Shown: positions 28,494-41,272 of the stretch, piece after piece
Position numbering within the stretch: position 1 is the stretch's first letter
Layout of the letters: every line of letters starts with the position of its first letter
Source: Sanguibacter sp. HDW7
GTDB taxonomy: Bacteria > Actinomycetota > Actinomycetes > Actinomycetales > Cellulomonadaceae
Direction of reading: 5' to 3'
Assembly (NCBI RefSeq): GCF_011300875.1
Contig: NZ_CP049862.1
Location: forward strand, 1,550,001 to 1,614,000
DNA: 64,000 bases
Translations under genes and position numbers: made by a program
Notes under the pieces: model-generated
The model's input: the letters and a program-made list of their open reading frames with translations, nothing else
Told to the model about the DNA's origin: nothing
The model's database searches: none

Positions 28494-30077
28494 TCAGGCG
28501 TTGCGGCGACGCACTGCCAGGAGGGCGATGCCCCCGAGGATGAGCACGAGCGCGATGCCCGAGCCGAGTGCTGCCTGGGCGCCGGTGACGGGGAGACCGC
28601 CCTCGGGCGACTCGTCGCCGTCAGGTGTCGTGCCGTCGGTGGGCTCGCCCTCCTCGGACCCGACACCACCGTCGGGGTCGTCCGTGGTCGTGCCGTCGGT
28701 CGGCTCCTCGGTGGACTCGCCCGTGGTCGGGTCGTCCGTGGGGCTGCCGGTGGCCGTGGGCGTCGGGGTGGGCGTGCCCGTGCTGGTGGCCGTGGGCGTC
28801 GGGGTGGGCGTGCCCGTGCTGGTGGCCGTGGGCGTCGGGGTGGGCGTGCCCGTGCTGGTGGCCGTGGGCGTCGGGGTGGGCGTGCCCGTGCTGGTGGCCG
28901 TGGGCGTCGGGGTCGACGTGCCCGTGGGGGTGACCGTCGGCGTGGGGCTCGAACCCGGGAGCGTGCCGGTGAACGGGTACGCGTGAAGCTCGTTGCCGCC
29001 GCTGCCCGCGTGGACGAGGTTGCCCGCGACGAAGATACGGCCGTTGGCGCCCGGGATGGTGATCGTCGTCGTCGACGCAGGGTTGCCGACCATGATCGAG
29101 CCGGTCGTCTGTGCGCTGCCCGAGAAGGCGACGGTCGTCGCGTCGGGAACATTCCACAGGATGTTACGTGAGACGCGGGCCGTGGCCGTGGTGGCGCTGT
29201 CCACACCGTTGAGCTTGACGTCGACGGTGCCCGTGCCGGGGACGTTGATGATGACCGTCGCGCCCGCGGGGATGCCACCGAAGGTGAGGTCCTGGGCAGG
29301 GGCCGCGCCGGTCCCGGTGTGGACCGGGTAGGTGAAGACCTGCAGCATCGAGGTGCCGTCGCCCGTCGCCTTGAGGTAGGGCCCGTCCGGGGCGATGGTT
29401 CCCGTCGTGGGCAGCGCCTTGAGGGAGGCGGAGCGGGCCGTGAGGTTCGTCACCGCGTTGTCGTACAGCGCGCCGATACCGGCGCGCTTGACGACGCCGC
29501 CAGCAGGCTGGCCCGGAAGGGACTGGAAGCTTGGCGTGCCCGTGAGCGTGCCGCTGTGGGCGATCCAGTAGGGGTAGTTGGTGGAGCCCGCGAAGCTCAC
29601 GACCGTGAGCTTCGTCGTCACCGTGAGGTTGCCGCCGACCTGGAGGACCTCGGTGCCGGGAGGGGCCACGATGCGCGAGCCGACGCCTGCGATGCCGAAG
29701 TAGTAGTCGGGATTCTGCGCGAACGTCGCATTGCCCCGCACGATCATGCGGCCCTCGGCCTCGGTCGCGCCCGCGGTTGCCGTGAAGTCTCCGCCGACGA
29801 ACGTGTTGATCGCGTTGTCGTTGTGGATCGGGTTGCCGTTGGAGTTGATGATCGTGTCGAGCTCCGCGCTCGTCGGGCACGGGAACAGCGCGTCCGTCGA
29901 GGTGATGCATCCACCCGGCGTGCCGTCGGTCTCGGCGGCGGGGGCTGCGAAGGCGTCGGTCACGGCGATCGAGCCGAGGGCCCCACCGACGGCGAGTGCC
30001 ACGACGCCCACGGCGGCGAGTGCTCGTCGGGTGGTCTGCCAGCGGGAGGTGCGCAGGTTTGTGGTGAGGGTGCTCAT
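28494..30077 (-). CDS. Choice-of-anchor A family surface protein with LPVTG sorting signal
   Basis: A 527-residue secreted wall protein. It has a signal peptide (TRRALAAVGVVALAVGGALG, then an AFA-A type cleavage site about 44), a choice-of-anchor A domain (about 90-385; INTFVGGDFTATAG near the start, GNLTV, GRIFVAGNLVHAG at the end), a Thr/Pro stalk with repeated GTPTPTPTATST units (about 395-450), an acidic Thr/Glu/Asp segment and a sortase signal LPVTG followed by a membrane helix and RRRNA tail. Such proteins sit in the cell wall and often act in adhesion or ice/sugar binding; this is inferred. The ATG at 30077 has a GGAG site. It looks like an accessory gene placed between coaE and uvrB; composition does not differ obviously from the core. 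Confidence 0.9.
   Translation of the reverse strand: MSTLTTNLRTSRWQTTRRALAAVGVVALAVGGALGSIAVTDAFAAPAAETDGTPGGCITSTDALFPCPTSAELDTIINSNGNPIHNDNAINTFVGGDFTATAGATEAEGRMIVRGNATFAQNPDYYFGIAGVGSRIVAPPGTEVLQVGGNLTVTTKLTVVSFAGSTNYPYWIAHSGTLTGTPSFQSLPGQPAGGVVKRAGIGALYDNAVTNLTARSASLKALPTTGTIAPDGPYLKATGDGTSMLQVFTYPVHTGTGAAPAQDLTFGGIPAGATVIINVPGTGTVDVKLNGVDSATTATARVSRNILWNVPDATTVAFSGSAQTTGSIMVGNPASTTTITIPGANGRIFVAGNLVHAGSGGNELHAYPFTGTLPGSSPTPTVTPTGTSTPTPTATSTGTPTPTPTATSTGTPTPTPTATSTGTPTPTPTATSTGTPTPTPTATGSPTDDPTTGESTEEPTDGTTTDDPDGGVGSEEGEPTDGTTPDGDESPEGGLPVTGAQAALGSGIALVLILGGIALLAVRRRNA
28750..28929 (-). repeat. 36-bp tandem repeat encoding the Thr-Pro stalk
   Basis: Four identical 36-base units (28750-28785, 28786-28821, 28822-28857, 28858-28893) and one diverged unit (28894-28929) lie in frame inside the surface-protein gene. 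Each encodes GTPTPTPTATST. Copy number is likely to vary by slippage without breaking the frame. Confidence 0.95.
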
Positions 30078-30300
30078 CGTGCTCCGGGGTGGTCGGCGTT
30101 GGTAAGGAAGGATAACTAAGTCAAGGGTAGTGAGAGTTCGTCTGGTTGCGCTAGATGCTGACGCTGCGTCTCGGGTGATGTTTGACCAGCGACCCGACGC
30201 GGAGCCGGTGCTGCGACGCGCAGTTGTGTCACCACGGGTCGTCGAACGTCGTTCGCGGGCGTCAGGCGGGATTGTCGGAGGCTCGGCGTACCGTTGCACC

Positions 30301-32382
30301 ATGCGCCCCAAGACCGATCTGCAGCGGACCGTCGCCCCCTTCGAGGTCGTGTCCGAGTACACGCCCGCGGGGGACCAGCCGACGGCGATCGCGCAGCTGA
30401 CGGAGCGGCTCAACGCAGGGGAGAAGGACATCGTCCTGCTCGGCGCGACCGGCACGGGCAAGAGCGCGACGACCGCCTGGCTCATCGAGCAGGTGCAGCG
30501 CCCGACGCTCGTCATGGCACCCAACAAGACGCTCGCTGCTCAGCTCGCGACGGAGTTCCGCGAGCTGCTCCCCAACAACGCGGTCGAGTACTTCGTCTCG
30601 TACTACGACTACTACCAGCCCGAGGCGTACATCGCGCAGACGGACACCTATATCGAAAAGGACTCCGCGATCAACGACGAGGTCGAGCGGCTGCGCCACT
30701 CGGCCACGAACTCGCTGCTCACGCGGCGTGACGTCATCGTCGTCGCGTCCGTCTCCTGCATCTACGGCCTCGGCACGCCCCAGGAGTACGTCGAGCGTAT
30801 GCAACGGCTCGACGTCGGCGACCAGATCGACCGTGACGGCCTCCTGCGGCGGTTCGTCGAGATGCAGTACACGCGCAACGACCTCGCCTTCACGCGCGGC
30901 ACGTTCCGCGTCCGCGGCGACACGGTCGAGATCATCCCCGTCTACGAGGAGCTTGCGATCCGCATCGAGTTCTTCGGCGACGAGATCGAGGCGATCCACA
31001 CGCTGCACCCGCTCACGGGCGACATCGTCACGACCGTCCCGTCGATCCACATCTTCCCCGCGACCCACTACGTCGCCGGGCCCGAGCGCATGGAGCGCGC
31101 GATCGCCGGCATCGAGTCCGAGCTCGAGGCGCGACTTGCCGACCTCGAACGTCAGGGCAAGCTCCTCGAGGCCCAGCGCCTGCGCATGCGCACGACGTAC
31201 GACATCGAGATGATGCGCCAGGTCGGCAGCTGCTCCGGCATCGAGAACTACTCGCGGCACATCGACGGCCGCGAGGCGGGCACGCCGCCGCACACGCTCC
31301 TCGACTACTTCCCCGACGACTTCCTCCTCGTCATCGACGAGTCGCACGTCACCGTCCCGCAGATCGGCGCGATGTACGAGGGCGACATGTCGCGCAAGCG
31401 CAACCTCGTCGACTTCGGCTTCCGCCTCCCGAGCGCGATGGACAACCGGCCCCTGCGCTGGGAGGAGTTCGTCGACCGGATCGGCCAGACCGTCTATCTC
31501 TCGGCGACCCCGGGCGACTACGAGCTCGGACTCTCCGACGGCGTCGTCGAGCAGATCATCCGCCCGACGGGCCTCATCGACCCCGAGGTCGTCGTCAAGC
31601 CCACCAAGGGGCAGATCGACGACCTCCTCGAGGAGATCCGCACGCGCGTCGAGAAGGAGGAGCGCGTCCTCGTCACGACGCTCACCAAGAAGATGGCCGA
31701 GGACCTCACCGACTACTTCCTCGACAAGGGCGTGCGGGTCCGGTACCTCCACTCCGAGGTGGACACGCTCGCGCGCGTCGAGCTGCTGCGCGACCTCCGC
31801 CTCGGCGTCTACGACGTCCTCGTCGGCATCAACCTCCTGCGCGAGGGCCTCGACCTGCCCGAGGTCTCGCTCGTCGCGATCCTCGACGCCGACAAGGAAG
31901 GCTTCCTGCGCTCCGCGAAGTCCCTCATCCAGACGATCGGCCGCGCGGCCCGCAACGTCTCCGGCCAGGTCCACATGTATGCGGACAAGATCACGCCCGC
32001 CATGCAGACCGCCCTCGAGGAGACCGAACGCCGCCGCGAGAGGCAGATCGCCTACAACACCGAGCGCGGCATCGACCCGCAGCCTCTCCGCAAGAAGATC
32101 GCCGACGTCACCGACATGCTCGCGCGCGAGGACCTCGACACCGCCGAGCTCCTCGCCGGCGGCTACCGCAAGACGCCCGCCGGCCGCGGCAAGAACGCCG
32201 CAGCGAGCTCGGAGCGCCCCGCGGTCTCCGCGGCGGGCGACCTCGCAAGCCTCGTCCAGGAGCTCACCGACCAGATGCACGCAGCGGCTGGCGAGCTCCA
32301 GTTCGAGCTCGCCGCACGGCTGCGCGACGAGATCTCCGGGCTCAAGAAGGAGCTGCGCCAGATGCGGGCCGCGACCGAGTGA
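30301..32382 (+). CDS. uvrB: Excinuclease ABC subunit B
   Basis: Damage-verifying helicase of nucleotide excision repair. The 693-residue protein has Walker [12 protein letters not shown] (about 43), the damage-probing beta-hairpin region [20 protein letters not shown] (about 101-120), DESHVT (about 346), the helicase motif [15 protein letters not shown] (about 508-522) and a C-terminal UVR domain (about 643-683) that contacts UvrC. ATG 30301 follows TACCGT (30289-30294) by six bases, so the mRNA is probably leaderless. No LexA-type SOS box was recognised in the 223-base region shared with the divergent surface-protein gene. Confidence 0.98.
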   Translation: MRPKTDLQRTVAPFEVVSEYTPAGDQPTAIAQLTERLNAGEKDIVLLGATGTGKSATTAWLIEQVQRPTLVMAPNKTLAAQLATEFRELLPNNAVEYFVSYYDYYQPEAYIAQTDTYIEKDSAINDEVERLRHSATNSLLTRRDVIVVASVSCIYGLGTPQEYVERMQRLDVGDQIDRDGLLRRFVEMQYTRNDLAFTRGTFRVRGDTVEIIPVYEELAIRIEFFGDEIEAIHTLHPLTGDIVTTVPSIHIFPATHYVAGPERMERAIAGIESELEARLADLERQGKLLEAQRLRMRTTYDIEMMRQVGSCSGIENYSRHIDGREAGTPPHTLLDYFPDDFLLVIDESHVTVPQIGAMYEGDMSRKRNLVDFGFRLPSAMDNRPLRWEEFVDRIGQTVYLSATPGDYELGLSDGVVEQIIRPTGLIDPEVVVKPTKGQIDDLLEEIRTRVEKEERVLVTTLTKKMAEDLTDYFLDKGVRVRYLHSEVDTLARVELLRDLRLGVYDVLVGINLLREGLDLPEVSLVAILDADKEGFLRSAKSLIQTIGRAARNVSGQVHMYADKITPAMQTALEETERRRERQIAYNTERGIDPQPLRKKIADVTDMLAREDLDTAELLAGGYRKTPAGRGKNAAASSERPAVSAAGDLASLVQELTDQMHAAAGELQFELAARLRDEISGLKKELRQMRAATE

Positions 32383-32440
32383 GGCTGGCGCCACGCCGGC
32401 CGTGACGCGGCTCATGCCGCGCGGGACCAAGGTCACCGGT

Positions 32441-32446
32441 TAGCAT
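32441..32446 (+). promoter_or_regulatory. -10 box of the terC riboswitch transcript
   Basis: TAGCAT, with transcription expected near 32453, exactly at the edge of the aptamer's first helix. No good -35 is seen. Confidence 0.55.
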
Positions 32447-32453
32447 GGACGAG

Positions 32454-32598
32454 TTGGAGGGGAGTATCCCCATCACGATGGTGTCGTCATCACGGCAGGC
32501 TCCGTAGCCTCCCCGGTGCCATCGGTCCGGACTCAGCGCATGCGCGCCGGGCGGGAGAGACCTCCGGTACATCGTGCTACGTACCGGAGGAAAACTCG
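32454..32598 (+). ncRNA. Manganese riboswitch (yybP-ykoY type) with translational expression platform
   Basis: The leader of the TerC-family gene has the hallmarks of the yybP-ykoY family: GGGGAGTA at 32459-32466, a second helix, a CGTCATCACGG internal segment (32485-32495) and GAGACC at 32557-32562. The aptamer is closed by P1, 32454-32460 pairing with 32561-32567. The P1 3' strand (CCTCCGG) also starts a perfect ten-pair hairpin, 32561-32570 with 32581-32590, whose second arm holds the GGAGG ribosome site. So P1 formation (metal bound) should free the ribosome site, and the unbound form should hide it: an ON switch for metal export. The fold was done by eye. Confidence 0.85.
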
Positions 32599-33717
32599 GT
32601 GCTCGACATCCATATGTCCGTGTGGCTCATCTCCGCAGCCGCTGTCCTCGGCCTCATCATCTTCGACTTCTACGCGCACGTCCGGACGCCCCACGCGCCG
32701 ACGTTCAAGGAGTCGGCGATCTGGTCCGCCGTCTACATCGCGCTCGCGATCGTCTTCGGCATCGTCTTCATGGTCATCGTCGGCCCCGAGCACGGCGGTG
32801 AGTTCTTCGCGGGCTACATCACCGAGAAGAGCCTCTCGGTCGACAACCTCTTCGTCTTCCTGCTCATCATGACGTCGTTCCGCGTGCCGCGGGAGAACCA
32901 GCAGAAGGTCCTCCTCGTCGGCGTCGCGATCGCCCTCATCATGCGGACGATCTTCATCCTCCTCGGCGCAGCCGCGCTCAACGCCTGGTCCTGGGTCTTC
33001 TACCTCTTCGGCGCGATCCTCCTGTGGACCGCCTGGAAGCAGGTCCAGCCCGAGTCCGACCACGAGGACAAGGTCCCCGGCGGAGCAATCGTCGCTCTCT
33101 TCAAGAAGATGGTCCCGACCGTCGACGAGTACAACTCCGACAAGCTCACCGTGAAGAAGAACGGCAAGCGCTTCCTCACGCCGATGTTCCTCGTCATGGT
33201 CGCGATCGGCTTCACCGACCTCCTCTTCGCGCTCGACTCGATCCCCGCGATCTACGGCCTCACGCAGGAGCCCTACGTCGTCTTCATGGCGAACGCGCTC
33301 GCGCTCCTGGGCCTACGCCAGCTCTACTTCCTCATCGGCGGGCTCCTGGACAGGCTCGTCTACCTTGCCCAGGGCCTCGGCGTCATCCTCGCGTTCATCG
33401 GCTTCAAGCTCATCTTCCACGCGATGCACGTCAACGAGCTCCCCTTCATCAACGGCGGCAAGCACATCGAGTGGGCCCCAGAGATCGGCATCGCGACCTC
33501 GCTGACCGTCATCATCGGCACCCTCGTCATCGTCACCGTCGCGAGCCTCTGGAAGACGCGCCGCGACGCGGCCAAGGGCACCACCGACTCCGACGGCAAG
33601 CCCCACCTGCCTGCGCCTGCCCACGAGGGCGAGGCCGCGCCTGTCACGGCAGGGACGGCCGCGACGGAGGCGTCAGGCACGTCGGCCGAAACCCCGGACG
33701 ACACAGACGCGCGCTGA
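32599..33717 (+). CDS. TerC family membrane protein (Alx/YkoY-like, probable manganese exporter)
   Basis: A 372-residue protein with about nine hydrophobic helices and the two acidic family motifs, EKSLSVDNLFVFL (about 77-89) and FTDLLFALDSIPA (about 204-216), whose carboxylates are thought to bind metal. A cytosolic loop after helix five carries VDEYNSDKLTVKKNGKR; the C-terminal 50 residues are a polar Ala/Thr/Glu tail. TerC proteins under yybP-ykoY control export manganese in other bacteria, so this role is inferred here. GTG 32599 is chosen because GGAGG (32586-32590) is eight bases away, whereas ATG 32614 would be 23. A 23-pair terminator follows. Confidence 0.93.
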   Translation: MLDIHMSVWLISAAAVLGLIIFDFYAHVRTPHAPTFKESAIWSAVYIALAIVFGIVFMVIVGPEHGGEFFAGYITEKSLSVDNLFVFLLIMTSFRVPRENQQKVLLVGVAIALIMRTIFILLGAAALNAWSWVFYLFGAILLWTAWKQVQPESDHEDKVPGGAIVALFKKMVPTVDEYNSDKLTVKKNGKRFLTPMFLVMVAIGFTDLLFALDSIPAIYGLTQEPYVVFMANALALLGLRQLYFLIGGLLDRLVYLAQGLGVILAFIGFKLIFHAMHVNELPFINGGKHIEWAPEIGIATSLTVIIGTLVIVTVASLWKTRRDAAKGTTDSDGKPHLPAPAHEGEAAPVTAGTAATEASGTSAETPDDTDAR

Positions 33718-33728
33718 CCTGTCGCACG

Positions 33729-33778
33729 CACGAACGCCGGAGGGCGGTGGCTTGTGCCACCGCCCTCCGGCGTTCGTG
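33729..33778. terminator. Long bidirectional hairpin between terC and the YciI-like gene
   Basis: A perfect stem of 22-23 pairs (33729-33751 with 33756-33778) between convergent stops, the longest in the window. Confidence 0.88.
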
Positions 33779-33793
33779 TGCTGCGAGGCGGGC

Positions 33794-34078
33794 TCAGGCG
33801 AGCTCTGCCCACGGGCCGATCACGGGGTTCCACGTCGCGGACTCGACGGACGCGATGACGCCCGCTGCCGCGAACGGGTCGCGCGCGAGGAGCGCGTCGA
33901 GCGCGTCGACGTCCGGCGCGACGAGCAGGAGCAGCGCGCGGCCGCCCTCGAGCGGCCCCGATGCGAGGAGCGACCCGGCGTCGAGGCACGAGCGCAGGAA
34001 TGCGCGGTGCTCAGGGCGCACGGCGTCGAGCGTCGGCGTGTCGTCGGTATACGTGTACTGCACGGCGTAGACGGTCAT
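33794..34078 (-). CDS. YciI family protein
   Basis: A 94-residue protein with the dimeric alpha-beta-barrel pattern of YciI: a first strand (MTVYAVQYTYTDD), R-x-x-H (RPEHRAFL, about 21) with the conserved histidine, SLLASGPLEGG (about 36-46) and DPFAAAGVIASVE (about 67-79), where the D-P-F-x-x-A motif is diagnostic. The function of most members is unknown. ATG 34078 follows CAGGAT by six bases on the minus strand, so it is probably leaderless. It is divergent from uvrA. Confidence 0.88.
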   Translation of the reverse strand: MTVYAVQYTYTDDTPTLDAVRPEHRAFLRSCLDAGSLLASGPLEGGRALLLLVAPDVDALDALLARDPFAAAGVIASVESATWNPVIGPWAELA

Positions 34079-34184
34079 CCCGCCATCCTGGCAGGGGAGC
34101 TGTCGACGTGGTGGACGCGTCCGCGGTGCGACGTGACGTCGAACACGTGTGCGAAAGTGCGGTTCTCTGCACTACGATGGCGGG

Positions 34185-37166
<2,982 letters not shown>

Positions 37167-37172
37167 CGGTCC

Positions 37173-39218
37173 ATGGCCGACCCGACGAGCTACCGGCCGC
37201 GGCCGGGGGAGATCCCGACCGACCCGGGCGTCTACCGCTTCCGTGACGAGCACGGTCGGGTGGTCTACGTCGGCAAGGCCAAGAACCTCCGCCAGCGTCT
37301 CGCGAACTACTTCCAGCCTCTCGCGTCGCTCCACCCGCGCACGCAGCAGATGGTGACGACCGCGGCGAGCGTCCAATGGACGGTCGTGCGCACGGAGGTC
37401 GAGGCGCTCGCGCTCGAGTACTCGTGGATCAAGGAGTTCGACCCACGGTTCAACGTCAAGTACCGCGACGACAAGTCCTACCCGTACCTCGCGGTGACGC
37501 TGGGAGAGGCCTACCCGCGGGCGCAGGTCCTGCGCGGGGCCAAGCGCCCGGGCACGCGCTACTTCGGCCCCTTCGGCCACGCGTGGGCCATCCGTGAGAC
37601 GCTCGACCTCCTGCTGCGGGTCTTCCCCGTGCGGACGTGCTCGGCCGGCGTCTATCGACGCGCGGAGCAGAGCGGCCGCCCCTGCCTGCTCGGGTATATC
37701 GACAAGTGCTCGGCACCCTGCGTCGGTCGCATCAGCCAGTCCGACCACCGTGAGCTCGCCGAGGACCTCTGCGCGTTCATGGCAGGCGACGCGGCTCGCT
37801 TCCTCGGTCCGCTCACCGCGCAGATGCGCGAGGCGTCCGCAGACCTCGAGTTCGAGCGTGCTGCGCGGCTGCGTGACGACATCGCGGCGCTCGAGAAGGT
37901 CGTCGAGCGCAACGCGGTCGTGCTCGACGACGGCACGGACGCCGACATCTTCGCGCTCTCGGGCGACGAGCTCGAGGCAGCCGTCCAGGTCTTCCACGTC
38001 CGCGGCGGACGCATCCGCGGCCAGCGCGGATGGGTCGTCGAGAAGGTCGAAGAGATCTCCGACGAGGGCCTCGTCGCGCAGCTGCTCGCACAGGTCTACG
38101 GCGAGGCCGCGGAGTCCGACGACCGCGACGCGCGGCGCGAGGGCGTCCCGCGTGAGGTCCTCGTGCCGACGATCCCCGACGACGCCGCAGGGCTCGCGGA
38201 ATGGCTCACGGGTGTCCGCGGCTCGAAGGTCGAGATCCGGGTTCCGCAGCGCGGCGCCAAGGCGACGCTCGCGGAGACGGTGCTGAAGAACGCCGAGCAC
38301 GCGCTCGCGCTCCACCGCAGCCGCCGTACGGGCGACCTCACGACGCGGTCGCAGGCCCTGCGCGAGATCCAGGAGGCCCTCGACCTCGACTCCGCGCCGC
38401 TGCGCATCGAGTGCTTCGACATCTCGACGACCCAGGGCACGCACCAGGTCGCGTCGATGGTCGTCTTCGAGGACGGGCTGGCCCGCAAGAGCGAGTACCG
38501 GACGTTCGCGATCAAGGGTCCCGACGGCAACGGCGTGCCCGACGACACCGCGGCGATGCACGAGGCCATCACGCGCCGGTTCCGGCGCTACCTCGCCGAC
38601 CGTGCGAACGTGGGGGAGCCCGAGCTTGCGACCGGCGCGCTCGACGACGACGACGCGATGCCCGCCGAGGACCGCAAGCGCTTCGCGTACCCGCCGAACC
38701 TCGTCGTCGTCGACGGCGGGCAGCCGCAGGTCGCCGCGGCACGGCGGGCGCTCGACGAGCTCGGCGTCACGGACGTCGCCCTGTGCGGGCTCGCCAAGCG
38801 TCTCGAGGAGGTGTGGCTGCCCGACGACGACTACCCGGTCATCATGGAGCGCACCTCGGAAGGTCTCTACCTCCTGCAGCGCGTGCGCGACGAGGCGCAC
38901 CGCTTCGCCATCACGGCGCACCGCAAGCGTCGAGGGCGTGCCATGACGGCATCGGTGCTCGACGGGGTCCCGGGCGTCGGTCCGGCACGCGCGAAGAAGC
39001 TGCTCACGCACTTCGGGTCGGTCAAGCGGCTGCGCGCCGCGAGCGTCGACGAGATCGCGACGGTCCCGGGCATGGGCCCGCAGACCGCCGCGGCGGTCGT
39101 CGCGGCTCTCGTGCAGTCCGGCGGCGCGCCGTCCGCCGACGCCGGTGCGGCGGCTGAGAGCGTGCCGGTGGAGACACCTCTCACGGAGGCGTCGGGGCAG
39201 AGCGCTCCCACGCCGTGA
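37173..39218 (+). CDS. uvrC: Excinuclease ABC subunit C
   Basis: Dual-incision nuclease of excision repair. The 681-residue protein has an N-terminal GIY-YIG domain (PGVYRFRD ... [14 protein letters not shown], about 18-46) for the 3' cut, the cysteine region CSAPCVG (about 180), a UVR motif (about 208-242) for UvrB, an RNase H-like domain ([21 protein letters not shown], about 412-432, and [11 protein letters not shown]) for the 5' cut, and two helix-hairpin-helices (about 590-650). It is six bases downstream of uvrA, so the two are surely one operon. An Ala/Glu/Ser tail of about 35 residues follows. Confidence 0.98.
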   Translation: MADPTSYRPRPGEIPTDPGVYRFRDEHGRVVYVGKAKNLRQRLANYFQPLASLHPRTQQMVTTAASVQWTVVRTEVEALALEYSWIKEFDPRFNVKYRDDKSYPYLAVTLGEAYPRAQVLRGAKRPGTRYFGPFGHAWAIRETLDLLLRVFPVRTCSAGVYRRAEQSGRPCLLGYIDKCSAPCVGRISQSDHRELAEDLCAFMAGDAARFLGPLTAQMREASADLEFERAARLRDDIAALEKVVERNAVVLDDGTDADIFALSGDELEAAVQVFHVRGGRIRGQRGWVVEKVEEISDEGLVAQLLAQVYGEAAESDDRDARREGVPREVLVPTIPDDAAGLAEWLTGVRGSKVEIRVPQRGAKATLAETVLKNAEHALALHRSRRTGDLTTRSQALREIQEALDLDSAPLRIECFDISTTQGTHQVASMVVFEDGLARKSEYRTFAIKGPDGNGVPDDTAAMHEAITRRFRRYLADRANVGEPELATGALDDDDAMPAEDRKRFAYPPNLVVVDGGQPQVAAARRALDELGVTDVALCGLAKRLEEVWLPDDDYPVIMERTSEGLYLLQRVRDEAHRFAITAHRKRRGRAMTASVLDGVPGVGPARAKKLLTHFGSVKRLRAASVDEIATVPGMGPQTAAAVVAALVQSGGAPSADAGAAAESVPVETPLTEASGQSAPTP

Positions 39219-39252
39219 CGTCGATGTGACCCGGGGCTGGCATGCTGGGGTC

Positions 39253-40215
39253 ATGAGCACCGACGGACCCCGCGAGCCCGCCGACCAGCACGCCCCGCCG
39301 ACCGTCCCCGAGGACATACCCGCCCTTGAGGCGTCCGCGCACGCACCGCGCCTCGAGCGCACGCAGGTCGTCATCATCACCGGCATGTCGGGGGCCGGGC
39401 GGTCGCGCGCAGCGGCCGAGCTCGAGGACCTCGGCTGGTACGTCGTCGACAACATGCCGCCGCAGATGCTGCTCCCGCTCATCGAGATGTCCGCGCACGC
39501 GGGCGACACGCTCTCGCGTTTCGCCGCCGTCGTCGACGTACGTGGTCGGCAGTTCTTCGACCACCTGGAGGCGTTCCTCGCGGACGTCAAGAAGCTCGAC
39601 GTCGACTATCGCGTGATGTTCCTCGACGCGTCGGACGAGGTGCTCGTGCGCCGCTACGAGTCCGTGCGGCGGCCGCACCCGGTCCAGGGCGACGGCAGGC
39701 TCACGGACGGCATCGCGCAGGAGCGCGAGATGCTCCGTTCGCTGCGCGCCGAGGCGGACATCGTCATCGACACGAGCGAGCTTTCGGTGCACGACCTCGG
39801 CCGTGAGGTGCGCCAGGCGATCCACGCGGACCTCGACCACCACCTGCGCGTGCACATCGTGTCGTTCGGCTTCAAGTACGGGCTGCCGCTCGACGCCGAC
39901 CAGGTCGTGGACATGCGCTTCCTGCCGAACCCGTACTGGGTGACCGAGCTCCGAGCTCTCAACGGTCGCGACGCGCCGGTGCGGGACTACGTGCTCGGCC
40001 AGGTACCCGCGCAGACCTTCATCGACAGGTACCTCGAGGCGCTCGAGCCTGTGCTCGCAGGCTATCTCGCCGAGGAGAAGACCTACGCGACGATCGCGGT
40101 GGGCTGCACGGGTGGCAAGCACCGCTCGGTCGCGGTGTCCGAGGAGCTCGGGCGCAGGCTGCGCCAGGCTGGGCACCGCGTGGTGGTGACGGCTCGTGAC
40201 CTCGGCAAGGAGTAG
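39253..40215 (+). CDS. rapZ: RapZ-family nucleotide-binding protein
   Basis: A 320-residue P-loop protein: a polar N-terminus of about 38 residues, Walker A GMSGAGRS (about 42-49), VVDNMPPQML (about 63), VDVRGRQFF (about 95), RRPHPVQGD (about 140) and the C-terminal domain with VSFGFKYGLP (about 203), DMRFLPNP and GCTGGKHRSV (about 285). In E. coli RapZ regulates a sugar-phosphate RNA and its metabolism; in Actinobacteria the role is unclear. ATG 39253 follows CATGCT (39241-39246) by six bases and is probably leaderless. The rapZ-yvcK-whiA order is conserved in Gram-positives. Confidence 0.94.
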   Translation: MSTDGPREPADQHAPPTVPEDIPALEASAHAPRLERTQVVIITGMSGAGRSRAAAELEDLGWYVVDNMPPQMLLPLIEMSAHAGDTLSRFAAVVDVRGRQFFDHLEAFLADVKKLDVDYRVMFLDASDEVLVRRYESVRRPHPVQGDGRLTDGIAQEREMLRSLRAEADIVIDTSELSVHDLGREVRQAIHADLDHHLRVHIVSFGFKYGLPLDADQVVDMRFLPNPYWVTELRALNGRDAPVRDYVLGQVPAQTFIDRYLEALEPVLAGYLAEEKTYATIAVGCTGGKHRSVAVSEELGRRLRQAGHRVVVTARDLGKE

Positions 40216-40222
40216 CGACGCG

Positions 40223-41194
40223 GTGCGGGTCGCACGCACGCCGCACGGCCCGCGCATCGTCGCGCTCGGCGGCGGCCACGGCCTGTCGGCGAGCCTCGGT
40301 GCGCTGCGGCTCATGTCGGAGCAGCTCACGGCGATCGTCACGGTCGCCGACGACGGCGGGTCCTCCGGCCGGTTGCGCGAGGAGCTCGGTGTGCTGCCGC
40401 CCGGCGACCTGCGCATGGCGCTGGCCGCTCTGTGCGACGAGAACGAGTGGGGACGCACGTGGCGCGACGTGCTGCAGCACCGTTTCGTGTCCGACGGTGA
40501 GCTCGACCGGCACGCTGTCGGCAACCTTCTCATCGCAGCCGTGTGGGACATCCTCGGCGACACGGTCGACGGGCTGGACTGGGTCGGGCGCCTGCTCGGG
40601 GCACGGGGTCGCGTCCTGCCGATGGCGTCGGTGCCGCTCGCGATCGAGGCCGACGTGCGTGCCGTCGACGGCAGCGTCGGGATCGTCACGGGGCAGTCGC
40701 ACGTCGCGGTCGTGCACGGGCGCATCGAGCAGGTCCGCATCGTCCCTGCGGACCCGCCAGCGTGCCCCGAGTCCGTCGAGGCTGTCCGTGCCGCCGACTG
40801 GGTCGTCCTCGGGCCGGGGTCGTGGTTCACGTCGGTCCTGCCGCACCTGCTCGTCCCCGAGCTGTCCGAGGCGCTCCACTCGACGGACGCGCGCCGGTGC
40901 GTGACTCTCAACCTCGCGGCAGAGGAGGGGGAGACCGAGGGGCTCACCGCGACGGACCACCTCGACGTCCTGCACCAGCACGCGCCGGGGCTGCGGGTCG
41001 ACGTGGTCCTCGCGGACCCGTCGTCGGTCGAGGACGTCGAGCAGCTGACGCGGGTCGCGCGGGCCATGGGTGCGCGCACCGTCATGCGGCAGGTGCGCGT
41101 CGGTGACGGCAGCCCGCGGCACGACACGTTGCGGCTCGCCGCGGCGTACCGTGACGTGTTCGACGGCGTGCTCGGCGACGTGTCCCCTCGTTGA
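40223..41194 (+). CDS. yvcK: YvcK/CuvA family protein (UDP-sugar binding, cell-shape and carbon-metabolism factor)
   Basis: A 323-residue protein of the CofD/YvcK fold. It opens with IVALGGGHGLSASLGALR (about 12-29) and VTVADDGGSSGRLREELGVLPPGDLR (about 38-63), both typical, then HAVGNLLI (about 97) and VVLGPGSWFTSVLPHLLV (about 194). In B. subtilis and mycobacteria such proteins are needed for growth on gluconeogenic carbon and for wall shape. GTG 40223 is preferred: AGGAG (40208-40212) lies ten bases ahead; an in-frame GTG 40196 would overlap rapZ by 20 bases. It is followed by a separate promoter for whiA. Confidence 0.92.
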   Translation: MRVARTPHGPRIVALGGGHGLSASLGALRLMSEQLTAIVTVADDGGSSGRLREELGVLPPGDLRMALAALCDENEWGRTWRDVLQHRFVSDGELDRHAVGNLLIAAVWDILGDTVDGLDWVGRLLGARGRVLPMASVPLAIEADVRAVDGSVGIVTGQSHVAVVHGRIEQVRIVPADPPACPESVEAVRAADWVVLGPGSWFTSVLPHLLVPELSEALHSTDARRCVTLNLAAEEGETEGLTATDHLDVLHQHAPGLRVDVVLADPSSVEDVEQLTRVARAMGARTVMRQVRVGDGSPRHDTLRLAAAYRDVFDGVLGDVSPR

Positions 41195-41272
41195 GGCCGG
41201 GTCCGCACGTCGCTCGTCCTCCGGGACGGGCACGGGGCCGGGCACGTCCCCGCAGATGGCAGGATGGTCCGC

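Noticed and set aside
28750-28929. Direct repeats as a CRISPR array
   Set aside because: The 36-base units are contiguous with no spacers and encode the Thr-Pro stalk in frame.
32454-32598. A transcription attenuator instead of a translational riboswitch
   Set aside because: The final hairpin lacks a T-tract and its second arm is the ribosome site itself, which fits translational control better.
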